Shown here: positions 1 through 6,750 of the stretch, one piece after another
Position numbering within the stretch: position 1 is the stretch's first letter
How the letters are laid out: each line of letters opens with the position of its first letter
Source: Phycisphaerales bacterium
GTDB taxonomy: Bacteria > Planctomycetota > Phycisphaerae > Phycisphaerales > SM1A02
Assembly (NCBI GenBank): GCA_007135295.1
Contig: SLJD01000462.1
Coordinates: forward strand, 1-12,126
Direction: 5' to 3'
Length of the DNA: 12,126 nucleotides
Notes under the pieces: generated by a model
Told to the model about the DNA's origin: nothing
The model's input: the letters and a program-made list of their open reading frames with translations, nothing else
Databases searched by the model: none
Translations under genes and position numbers: made by a program

Positions 1-1
1 G

Positions 2-385
2 CGCCATGGCGTGATCTACCTGCAGCGGTTCATCGAGAAGCCCGGTCGCGACATTCGCGCATTCGTCATCGACGGCCGGACCGTCTGCGCGATCGCGCGG
101 TACAGCGACCAGTGGATCACGAACACCGCCCGGGGCTCGAGCGTCGAGGCGTTCGACGTCACGCCCGAAGTGGACGATCTGTGCGTCCGCGCGGCTGAAG
201 CGGTCGGCGGCGGCATTGTTGCGGTTGATCTGATCGAGGATCCCGACGAGGGCCTGTCGGTTATCGAGGTGAACGCGAAGATGGAGTTCCGCAATTCGAT
301 CGAGCCGACCGGCGTGAACATCCCGGAACTGATGGTGGATCACGTGCTCCAGCGGGCTGAGGCCGGAGAGGCGTCGCCGGCATGA
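2..385 (+). CDS. lysX: LysX-type ATP-grasp ligase attaching aminoadipate/glutamate to LysW (3' part only)
   Basis: This is the C-terminal 127 residues of an ATP-grasp ligase; the 5' part lies left of the window, so the GTG at 11 is an internal Val codon and not a start. The family (LysX/ArgX, related to RimK) uses ATP to join the alpha-amino group of alpha-aminoadipate, or of glutamate in ArgX, to the C-terminal Glu of the carrier LysW. Visible support: the YLQRFIEKPGRDIRAFV stretch, WITNTARG (near visible residue 40), and the metal/ATP-binding end VIEVNAKMEFRNS followed by GVNIPEL, all typical of LysX. The stop overlaps the lysY start (ATGA), which implies translational coupling. Lysine versus arginine/ornithine specificity cannot be settled from this fragment. 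Family assignment is confident because lysY, lysZ and lysK follow. Confidence 0.88.
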   Translation, partial: RHGVIYLQRFIEKPGRDIRAFVIDGRTVCAIARYSDQWITNTARGSSVEAFDVTPEVDDLCVRAAEAVGGGIVAVDLIEDPDEGLSVIEVNAKMEFRNSIEPTGVNIPELMVDHVLQRAEAGEASPA

Positions 386-1410
386 GCGTCAAGGTTGGAA
401 TCATCGGCGGCACGGGCTACACCGGCGGCGAACTGCTGCGGTTGATCGCGACGCATCCGGAGGCGGAAATAGCGTGGGTGACCGCGCGGTCAAAGGTCGG
501 TTGGCCGGTCGGCAGCGTCCATCCGAATCTGCGAGGCTTCGTCGATCAGCCGTTCATCAGCCCGGACGATGTCGAGCGATGTGATGTGGTGTTCCTCTGC
601 CTGCCGCATGGCAAGACGGCGGAGAACATCGAGGCGTACAGCGATCTCGCCGATCACGTGATCGACCTGTCGGCCGATTTCCGGCTGCGTGACGCGAATG
701 TCTATGAACAGGAGTATGGCGAAGCGCACCCGAAGCCGGCGTGGCTTGATCGGTTCGTTTACGGCCTGCCGGAACTGAATCGGGCGTCTTTGGACGGCGC
801 ATCGCACGCGAGCGGCGTGGGGTGCAACGCGACCGCGGTGACGCTCGCGCTCAAGCCGTTCGCTGATGCGGGCGTGATCGAATCCGCGGTGGCGGATGTG
901 AAGGTCGGTTCGTCCGAAGCCGGGGCCGAGCCGTCGAGCTCCGGTCACCATCCGGAGCGGGCCGGCGCGGTGCGGACGTTCGCGCCGGTCTCCCATCGCC
1001 ATGAAGCGGAGATCCGGCAGTCGCTGGGGGATTTGAACCTGTCTTTCACGGCGACGGCAATTGAACTGGTCCGCGGCGTGCTGGCGACGTGCCACGTGTT
1101 CACGAAGGAGCCGCTGACGGACCGGGACTGCTGGGGCATGTTCCGGCAGGCATATGCCGACGAGCCGTTCGTCCGGGTGGTGCGGGAGCGACGGGGCCTG
1201 TACCGCCTGCCTGAGCCGAAGATCGTTGCCGGGACGAACGTTGCGGATGTCGGGTTTGTCGCCCAAGCGGGCACGAATCGAATCGTCGCGCTGTGCGCCA
1301 TCGACAATCTCGGCAAGGGTGCCGCGGGGTCGGCGGTGCAGTCGATGAACCTCATGTGCGGATTGGATGAGACGGCAGGGCTCTGCGCCACGGGCCTGCA
1401 TCCGGTCTGA
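382..1410 (+). CDS. lysY: [LysW]-aminoadipate/glutamate semialdehyde reductase (ArgC family)
   Basis: NADPH-dependent reductase of 342 residues that converts LysW-bound aminoadipyl 6-phosphate (or glutamyl 5-phosphate) to the semialdehyde in the cytosol. The N-terminal Rossmann motif GIIGGTGYTGGELLR (residues 6-20) binds NADP. The catalytic Cys is C148 in SGVGCNATAV, and the partner His lies in SHRHEAEI (about 205-207). The VHPNLRG segment near residue 46 and DVKVGSSEAGAEPS are typical of LysY as opposed to classical ArgC. Length is normal for the family. The ATG overlaps the lysX stop, and a GGAGAGG purine stretch lies upstream. It is the second visible gene of the lys operon. A plain ArgC working on free N-acetyl-glutamyl phosphate is the alternative, made unlikely by the neighbours. 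Confidence 0.9.
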   Translation: MSVKVGIIGGTGYTGGELLRLIATHPEAEIAWVTARSKVGWPVGSVHPNLRGFVDQPFISPDDVERCDVVFLCLPHGKTAENIEAYSDLADHVIDLSADFRLRDANVYEQEYGEAHPKPAWLDRFVYGLPELNRASLDGASHASGVGCNATAVTLALKPFADAGVIESAVADVKVGSSEAGAEPSSSGHHPERAGAVRTFAPVSHRHEAEIRQSLGDLNLSFTATAIELVRGVLATCHVFTKEPLTDRDCWGMFRQAYADEPFVRVVRERRGLYRLPEPKIVAGTNVADVGFVAQAGTNRIVALCAIDNLGKGAAGSAVQSMNLMCGLDETAGLCATGLHPV

Positions 1411-1443
1411 TGTCTACGAACGGCAGTAACAGAGGAACCGGAC

Positions 1444-2247
1444 ATGATTGTGGTCAAGGTCGGCGGGGCGGCGGGAATCGGGTACGACACGCTTTGTGAC
1501 GATGTGCAATCGCTGCGCGAACAGGGGGAGCAGGTCGTCATCGTGCACGGCGGATCGGATGAGACGACGCGGCTGGCTGAGCAACTCGGTCACGAGCCGC
1601 AGTTTCTGACCTCGCCTTCCGGCCACACGAGCCGCCGGACCGATGCGGAGATGATCGAGATCTTCCAGACGGCTTGTTGCGGTCGCGTGAACAAGCGCAT
1701 TGTCCGGCAACTGCAGGAGCGCGGTGTGAACGGGATCGGCCTCAGCGGACTGGACGGCGGGCTGTGGCGCGGTCGGCGAAAGAAGGCGATCCGGGCGATC
1801 GAAGATGGCGTGACGCGCGTGGTGCGCGATGATTACACGGGCACGGTCGATGAGGTGAACGACGGGCTGGTTCGGATGATGCTCGACGCCGGACTCACCC
1901 CGGTGCTTTCGCCCCCGGGATTGAGCCGCGACGCTGAGCCGATCAATGTTGACGCGGACCGGGCCGCCGCGCGGACGGCGGCGGCGCTTGGTGCGGAGAC
2001 GCTGGTGATTCTCTCGAACGTCCCGGGCCTGCTGCGGGAGTTTCCGGATGAGTCGTCGCTGATCAGTGAACTGGCGAGGACGGATCTCGACACGGCTCTG
2101 GAAGTGGCTGAGGGGCGGATGAAGAAGAAGGTGCTCGCAGCGCAGGAAGCGATCGAGGCTGACGTGCCGCGTGTGATTCTCGCCGACGCCCGTGCCGAAG
2201 AGCCGGTGGCCCGTGCCTTGCGTGGTGAGGGGACGGTGATCTCGTGA
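1444..2247 (+). CDS. lysZ: [LysW]-aminoadipate/glutamate kinase (ArgB family)
   Basis: Amino-acid kinase of 267 residues that phosphorylates the side-chain carboxylate of the LysW-bound substrate, before LysY acts. Support: N-terminal VVKVGG with Lys5, the glycine-rich VIVHGGSDE (residues 32-40), and GHTSRRTDAEM (60-70). The SGLDGGLWRGRRKKA stretch (101-115) is a LysZ hallmark, basic as expected for docking on acidic LysW. DDYTGTVDEVN (129-139), the nucleotide/substrate region INVDADRAAA (167-176) and GRMKKKV (224-230) follow. The start is supported by a GAGGA Shine-Dalgarno about 7 nt upstream in the 33-nt gap after lysY. The stop overlaps the lysK GTG. An acetylglutamate kinase role is the alternative, disfavoured by the LysZ-like insert and the operon. 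Confidence 0.9.
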   Translation: MIVVKVGGAAGIGYDTLCDDVQSLREQGEQVVIVHGGSDETTRLAEQLGHEPQFLTSPSGHTSRRTDAEMIEIFQTACCGRVNKRIVRQLQERGVNGIGLSGLDGGLWRGRRKKAIRAIEDGVTRVVRDDYTGTVDEVNDGLVRMMLDAGLTPVLSPPGLSRDAEPINVDADRAAARTAAALGAETLVILSNVPGLLREFPDESSLISELARTDLDTALEVAEGRMKKKVLAAQEAIEADVPRVILADARAEEPVARALRGEGTVIS

Positions 2248-3446
2248 CGACTGAAGGCGAACGGGGTGGCAGCGATGAATCCCGCAGCAACGACTCTTTG
2301 AGCCCCGCTGAATCAACCCGGATCGACAGTGACGTGGGGGACATCATCGAACCGGACGACGACATCGCGATGGCGCTGGTGCATGATCTAGTCGCCACGC
2401 CGAGCGTTTCCGGCTGGGAGCGGGACGCGGTTGAATGCCTGGCGAGGTGGATGCAGCGGCTGGGGTACCGCGCGTCGATCGATGCGGCGGGCAACGCGGT
2501 TGGTGAGATCGGCTCCAATTCGCCGGATGCGACGGAAATCGTGCTGCTCGGGCATATCGATACGGTGCCGGGGGACATTGACGTGCGGATTGAGAACGGC
2601 TGGCTGCACGGTCGCGGCTCGGTTGACGCCAAAGGACCGCTGGCGACATTTGTCGTGGCGGGGGCGCGGGCGGTGGATGAGTTGCCGGACGACGTTCGGC
2701 TCGTGGTGGTCGGCGCAGTGGGGGAGGAAGCGCCGGATTCACCCGGGGCGACGTACGTGCGGGATCAGCACCGCCCGGCCGCGTGCATCATCGGCGAGCC
2801 GAGTACATGGCGGCGATGCACGATCGGGTACAAGGGGCGGCTGCTTGTCGAGGCGACGTTCGAGCAGGACTGCGGCCACTCCGCCGGCCCGGACCGCACG
2901 CCGGCTGAGTCAGCGGTCGACTGGTGGCTCGCAGTTCAGCGCACGGTGGACCAGTTGAATTCGGGCCGTGATGGCATCTTCGACACGTTGCAGTCAAACC
3001 TTCAGCGGATCAACACGTCGAGTAACGGCATGGTGGAACGGGCTTCGGCATTGGCGGGGTTCCGGCTGCCGGTGTGGATTGAAACCGGTGAACTTGAGGC
3101 GGCGGTGCAGGCAGTCGAAGACGAACTTGATGAGCGGCCGGACTCCTGCCGGGCATATGGCGATTTGCCGGCGGTACGGGTGGCGCGGACGAGCGCGGTC
3201 GCGAAAGCGCTGACGGCGGCGATTGCGGATGAAGGCGAACGTCCTGCCGCGGTCGTCAAGACGGGGACCTCGGACATGAACACCGTGGCCGGCGCGTGGA
3301 GCTGCCCGATCGCGGCCTATGGCCCGGGTGACAGTTCGCTCGATCACACGCCGCACGAGCGACTGGAACTTGATGAATACCGTCGGGCGATTCGCGTGCT
3401 GGCGGCGGCCCTGCCGATGCTTGCCGAGGATGTCCGGAAAACGTGA
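2244..3446 (+). CDS. lysK: [LysW]-lysine (or ornithine) hydrolase, M20 metallopeptidase
   Basis: Last step of the LysW pathway: a dinuclear-metal carboxypeptidase of the M20 family that cuts lysine (or ornithine) from the LysW C-terminus. All expected ligands are present: H104 and D106 in LLGHIDTVPG, bridging D128 in GRGSVDAKG, catalytic E161-E162 in GAVGEEAPDS, E185 in IIGEPSTW, and the final His H371 in SLDHTPHERL. GYKGRL, GHSAGP and KTGTSDMN also match LysK. The GTG start overlaps the lysZ stop (GTGA) and has GAGGGG about 11 nt upstream. This start adds roughly 42 acidic, Ser-rich residues that most relatives lack; an ATG at 2370 would give the usual length but has no visible ribosome-binding site. 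Function is confident; the start is less so. Confidence 0.9.
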   Translation: MTTEGERGGSDESRSNDSLSPAESTRIDSDVGDIIEPDDDIAMALVHDLVATPSVSGWERDAVECLARWMQRLGYRASIDAAGNAVGEIGSNSPDATEIVLLGHIDTVPGDIDVRIENGWLHGRGSVDAKGPLATFVVAGARAVDELPDDVRLVVVGAVGEEAPDSPGATYVRDQHRPAACIIGEPSTWRRCTIGYKGRLLVEATFEQDCGHSAGPDRTPAESAVDWWLAVQRTVDQLNSGRDGIFDTLQSNLQRINTSSNGMVERASALAGFRLPVWIETGELEAAVQAVEDELDERPDSCRAYGDLPAVRVARTSAVAKALTAAIADEGERPAAVVKTGTSDMNTVAGAWSCPIAAYGPGDSSLDHTPHERLELDEYRRAIRVLAAALPMLAEDVRKT

Positions 3447-3457
3447 TGCCCGATTCG

Positions 3458-3499
3458 GTAGGGGATTCAGCAGGGAGAATTGCGGGCGTTGACCCCTAC
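3458..3499. terminator. Possible bidirectional terminator between convergent lysK and the GH57 gene
   Basis: A 7-bp perfect inverted repeat, GTAGGGG (3458-3464) and CCCCTAC (3493-3499), spans the 49-nt gap between the two convergent stop codons; its right arm includes the GH57 stop. The 28-nt interior can form a small ATTC/GAAT stem. There is no T-tract on either side, so this is a weak call made mainly on position. Confidence 0.3.
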
Positions 3500-4725
3500 A
3501 GCGTGGCCTGCGGGGTTTCAGCGGTAATGCCGCATCTGGCCCGGAGGTTGTCCAGCACGTTCATGAAGTTGATGTACGCGTCGTAGGGGCTCTCGTACGG
3601 GCTGAAATATTCATGGACTGCGCCGTCCATCCAGTGCTTGGTGGACATGTAATAGAGGTGGTCGGACGTGGTCAGTTTGCGCCAGTCTTCGAGCAGGTAC
3701 GGATCGTCACCGGATTCGTGGCGGGCCTTGACGTGTTGTTCAAGGCGATAGAGCTCGTCGGCCGCGTTCGCCTGCATGGCGTTGCCCATCCATGCGGAAA
3801 TGTCGCGTTCCGAGTCGGCCCACGACGTGGGTTCCGGGGCGCGGTACACGTCGCCGGGTACTTCGCTTGCCGCCGCCTCTGACGGCGTGGTGAAGGTGTT
3901 GACGCGCCGGTTGTTCAGGACGGCTCCGGGAAGTTCATCGAGGAACGTGAAGATTCCGGTCTCTTCCCAGTGGTGTTCGCCGATCGTTTCGTAGTCCATG
4001 AACAGGTTGCAGATGCGGTCGTTCTGGTCGAGCTCATCGAGCCAGACGGCGAAGCGGTCGGCGGTGAGGGGATAGTGCTTCCAGTTGCGATCGGAGAACC
4101 GGAAAGCGATGTCATCGCTCAGCTGAGCGTTCTTGAGCAGCAGGTTGACCGACGGCGACGCCTGTTCCGTGGCGGCGTGATAGAGCCGGTTTGGCGAACG
4201 CTCGTCAAGCAGGTCCGGCACGCCATCGGCGAGGACCGCATCAAAGCCGCCCCGTTCGACGATCAGGTCGGCGAGGCCGTCCCAGTACATTAGTTCCGTG
4301 TTGCGGAAGACGCGCGGCGAGACGTTGAACATCTCGCGCAGCCGTTGCTGATGGAGTGTGATCTGGGCGTCGAACTCATCAGGTGAGAAGAGCGCGCTGA
4401 GGGAGTGGTGTGACGTCTCGCCGAGAATCTCGCATGCCCCGGTTTCGACAAGTCGGCGGAACAGGTTGAGGACGTCCGGCGTCCATTGCTCGAACTGTTC
4501 GATGGCCGTCGAGGTGATGGCCAGGCCGAGGCGGAACGCCCCGTCGTGCCGCTCCGCGAGTTCAATCAGCTTTTCAGTGGCCGGGCGGTAGCACTTGTCG
4601 GCGACCTTCCGGCAGAGGCGCTGATTGAGGTCGTTGTCGAAGTAGAACGGATCGGCGTCAAACACCGAGTACCGTCGCAGCCGATACGGCTGGTGGATCT
4701 GAAAGTAGAGGCAGACCGACGTCAT
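3496..4725 (-). CDS. GH57 family glycoside hydrolase (alpha-amylase-like)
   Basis: Retaining glycoside hydrolase of family 57, 409 residues from the chosen ATG, without a signal peptide, so probably a cytosolic enzyme acting on glycogen or maltodextrins. The GH57 regions appear in order: HQPYRL (residues 11-16), GETSHHS (102-108), nucleophile E144 in FRNTELMY, acid/base D244 in FMDYETIGEHHWE, and LTTSDHLYYM (351-360). Exact specificity (amylase, branching enzyme, 4-alpha-glucanotransferase) cannot be read from this. Start choice: a TTG at 4746 would add seven residues, but MTSVCLYFQIHQP is the normal family start, and a TACCAT hexamer ends 6 nt before the ATG at 4725. The gene is divergent from pyrE and convergent with lysK, so it is a single-gene unit. 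Confidence 0.9.
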   Translation of the reverse strand: MTSVCLYFQIHQPYRLRRYSVFDADPFYFDNDLNQRLCRKVADKCYRPATEKLIELAERHDGAFRLGLAITSTAIEQFEQWTPDVLNLFRRLVETGACEILGETSHHSLSALFSPDEFDAQITLHQQRLREMFNVSPRVFRNTELMYWDGLADLIVERGGFDAVLADGVPDLLDERSPNRLYHAATEQASPSVNLLLKNAQLSDDIAFRFSDRNWKHYPLTADRFAVWLDELDQNDRICNLFMDYETIGEHHWEETGIFTFLDELPGAVLNNRRVNTFTTPSEAAASEVPGDVYRAPEPTSWADSERDISAWMGNAMQANAADELYRLEQHVKARHESGDDPYLLEDWRKLTTSDHLYYMSTKHWMDGAVHEYFSPYESPYDAYINFMNVLDNLRARCGITAETPQATL

Positions 4726-4731
4726 GGCCGT

Positions 4732-4761
4732 ATGGTACTTGGACAACAGTGAATATGACAG
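4732..4761 (-). promoter_or_regulatory. Candidate promoter of the GH57 gene, predicting a leaderless mRNA
   Basis: Read on the minus strand: a -35-like CTGTCA (4761-4756, 4 of 6 matches to TTGACA), an 18-nt spacer, then TACCAT (4737-4732) six nucleotides before the ATG at 4725. Initiation about 7 nt after the -10 would fall on or next to that ATG. No Shine-Dalgarno is present. Confidence 0.4.
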
Positions 4762-4820
4762 TCAGCGTCTTGCCGGGGCGCGGCGAGGGGAGGGGGATCG
4801 AATCGCCGCAAGGCCGTGCG

Positions 4821-4829
4821 TGCTACCAT
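4821..4829 (+). promoter_or_regulatory. Candidate extended -10 of pyrE (TGCTACCAT), predicting a leaderless mRNA
   Basis: TG-C-TACCAT is an extended -10 whose last base lies 7 nt before the ATG at 4837. No good -35 is visible at the usual distance, but extended -10 promoters tolerate that. No Shine-Dalgarno precedes any of the possible starts (4816 GTG, 4828, 4837 and 4849 ATG), so the hexamer is the main reason for choosing 4837. Confidence 0.4.
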
Positions 4830-4836
4830 GGTCTCC

Positions 4837-5376
4837 ATGACGAGCACCATGTCGCACGAACAACTCGCCCGGCGGATCTCGGAGGTGGCCCTACTCCGGG
4901 GGAATTTCAAGCTTCGGAGCGGCCGGACGAGCACGTATTATCTTGACAAGTACCTTTTTTCGACCCAGCCGGATATCCTTCGCGAGCTCGGCCGGATGTT
5001 CGCCAAGCGGCTTGAGAAATCGACGACGCTGCTGGCGGGGGCGGAATTGGGCGGAATCCCGCTCGTGACGGCGACGTCGCTGGCCTCCGGCCTGCCGTGC
5101 GTGTTCATCCGCAGTGCCAGGAAGGAATACGGCACGAGCAAACAGCTCGAAGGGCACATCGACCTCGGCGACGAGGTGGTGCTTGTCGAGGATGTGGCGA
5201 CGACCGGGGGGCAGGTGCTCGAAGCGGCGGAGATAATCAACGCCGCCGGGGCGAACGTGACCAAAATCATCGCGACGATCGACCGTGAAGAGGGGGCGCG
5301 AGAAAACATCGAAAAGTCCGGATATGCCTACGACGCTTTGTTCACGGCGACGGATCTGGGGATCAGCGGGGAATGA
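4837..5376 (+). CDS. pyrE: Orotate phosphoribosyltransferase
   Basis: Transfers the phosphoribosyl group of PRPP to orotate to form OMP, the fifth step of de novo pyrimidine synthesis; a cytosolic homodimer in the family. The 179-residue protein has the family N-terminus (ALLRGNFKLRSGRTSTYYLDKY), the catalytic loop RKEYGTSKQLEGHI, and the PRPP-binding motif VVLVEDVATTGGQ with its acidic pair. The C-terminus is short but normal for this short PyrE type. Four in-frame starts (4816, 4828, 4837, 4849) lie within 33 nt and none has a Shine-Dalgarno; 4837 is preferred because TACCAT sits 7 nt upstream. It stands alone, divergent from the GH57 gene and 303 nt ahead of the epimerase gene, not in a pyr operon. 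Confidence 0.92.
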   Translation: MTSTMSHEQLARRISEVALLRGNFKLRSGRTSTYYLDKYLFSTQPDILRELGRMFAKRLEKSTTLLAGAELGGIPLVTATSLASGLPCVFIRSARKEYGTSKQLEGHIDLGDEVVLVEDVATTGGQVLEAAEIINAAGANVTKIIATIDREEGARENIEKSGYAYDALFTATDLGISGE

Positions 5377-5679
5377 GCGGGCGGGGTCGGGCGTGCTCTG
5401 CCAGCTGACAGAACTCACGCTCCATCAAGGTGAGATGCTCCGGCGACGCGGACCGCGGGCTGAACCACCCAAAAACACCGACCCCGGGTAAACTGGCCCG
5501 GCTTGTGGACCGATCGACCTTTCGGGAACTGTAATCGGTGGTCTGGTCAGGCCGATGGCGGTCGCCGCCCGGGCTGATACGGCGGTGGCGGTGCTCGAAT
5601 ATCGGGCCCCCACAGCAGTAGAACGGTTTGGACGGAGAGCAGAAGCGAAGACCCGGCAGAACAGGAGTGGCCCACCCTC
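5377..5679. other. 303-nt intergenic region between pyrE and the epimerase gene
   Basis: I see no supportable gene here. It holds a short inverted repeat, CCGGG (5484-5488) / CCCGG (5497-5501) with an 8-nt loop and no T-tract, which could be a weak pyrE terminator. Near the right end, AGGAG (about 5663-5667) lies some 12 nt before the epimerase ATG and is its likely ribosome-binding site. Hexamers such as TAAACT (5489-5494) fit TANNNT but have no convincing -35, so no promoter is called. Confidence 0.4.
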
Positions 5680-6732
5680 ATGCGCGTTCTTGTGACAGGC
5701 AGCAGCGGACTGATCGGATCGGAAGCGGTCGTGTTTTTCGATCGGATGGGATTTCCCATCGTCGGCGTGGACAACAACATGCGGGCGGACTTTTTCGGTG
5801 AGAAGGGCGACACGACGTGGAATCGCCACCGGCTTGAGACGATCTGCTCGGACTTCACCCATGTCGAGCTGGACATTCGCGACCGGGCGGCTGTTGACGG
5901 GCTGTTCCGGGAGCGCACGTTCGACCTGATCATTCACGCTGCGGCGCAGCCGAGTCATGACCTTGCGGCGAAGCGGCCGTTTGACGATTTTGACGTCAAC
6001 GCGACGGGAACGCTGAATCTTCTCGAAGCGTGCCGTCAGCACACGCCCGAAGCCGTCTTCATTCACATGTCGACGAACAAGGTGTACGGCGACGGGCCGA
6101 ACCACGTTCCGCTGAAGGAACTTGAAACGCGGTATGACTACGATGATCCGGCATATGCGGCAGGCATCGCGGAGACATTCTCCATCGATCACTGCCTGCA
6201 TTCACTGTTTGGCGCTTCGAAGGCGGCGGGGGACATCATGGCCCAGGAGTACGGGCGGTACTTTGGCCTCAAGACCGGTATATTCCGGGGCGGCTGCCTG
6301 ACCGGGCCGCACCACTCCGGCGTGGAACTGCACGGCTTCCTAAATTACCTGGTGCTCGTTGCGTTACGGGAGGGTGATTACACGATCTTCGGGTACAAAG
6401 GCAAGCAGGTCCGTGACCAGATCCACAGTCACGACGTCATCAACGCGTTCTGGCACTTTGCCCAGAACCCGAGGCCGGGCGAGGTCTACAACCTCGGCGG
6501 CGGGCGGGACAACGCGGCCAGTCTGCTCGAATGCGTCGACATGATCGAGCAGTCCTGCGGCAAGCGGCCGAATCTGTCCTACGACGAGCAGAACCGGATC
6601 GGTGATCACATCTGCTATTACTCGGACCTGTCGAAACTCCGCAGCCACTATCCTGACTGGCGGCTGGAGTATTCGCTCGAACAGATCGTCGAGCAGATGG
6701 TCCAGGTCATGCACGACACCGAGCGAGTCTGA
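5680..6732 (+). CDS. NAD-dependent sugar-nucleotide epimerase/dehydratase, CDP-paratose 2-epimerase-like
   Basis: Extended SDR protein of 350 residues, probably altering the sugar of a nucleotide sugar for a surface glycan. The Rossmann motif is GSSGLIGSE (residues 7-15) with acidic D31 after the second strand, which favours NAD. HAAAQPS (86-92), STNKVYGD (131-138) and RGGCLTGPHHSGVELHGF (203-220) resemble the CDP-paratose/tyvelose 2-epimerase group. The YxxxK catalytic motif is replaced by F177-GAS-K181, so the usual proton-transferring Tyr is missing at that place. I recall the same Phe in related planctomycete and cyanobacterial proteins, so it may be a feature of the subfamily and not a broken gene. 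The start has AGGAG upstream. The GT4 gene follows after 18 nt, probably in one operon. The substrate is unknown. Confidence 0.78.
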   Translation: MRVLVTGSSGLIGSEAVVFFDRMGFPIVGVDNNMRADFFGEKGDTTWNRHRLETICSDFTHVELDIRDRAAVDGLFRERTFDLIIHAAAQPSHDLAAKRPFDDFDVNATGTLNLLEACRQHTPEAVFIHMSTNKVYGDGPNHVPLKELETRYDYDDPAYAAGIAETFSIDHCLHSLFGASKAAGDIMAQEYGRYFGLKTGIFRGGCLTGPHHSGVELHGFLNYLVLVALREGDYTIFGYKGKQVRDQIHSHDVINAFWHFAQNPRPGEVYNLGGGRDNAASLLECVDMIEQSCGKRPNLSYDEQNRIGDHICYYSDLSKLRSHYPDWRLEYSLEQIVEQMVQVMHDTERV

Positions 6733-6750
6733 CTCGAACGACGGCGGACC

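Noticed and set aside
490..1401. Long minus-strand open frame antisense to lysY
   Set aside because: It is Arg/His/Pro-rich with no family features. It is a shadow of a GC-rich coding region whose plus-strand product is a clear LysY.
1414..2316. 300-codon minus-strand open frame antisense to lysZ
   Set aside because: It lies wholly over well-supported lysZ, has a low-complexity Arg/His-rich composition and shows no recognisable domain.
4744..4746. TTG start for the GH57 gene
   Set aside because: It adds seven residues not found at the usual family start, has no Shine-Dalgarno, and the TACCAT hexamer would lie inside the coding region.
5484..5501. Intrinsic terminator for pyrE
   Set aside because: It has only a 5-bp stem with no following T-tract and lies over 100 nt after the stop; it is mentioned in the intergenic entry but not called.
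5425..6201. Minus-strand open frame crossing the pyrE-epimerase gap
   Set aside because: More than half of it is antisense to the epimerase, and the intergenic part has no coding character or ribosome-binding site.
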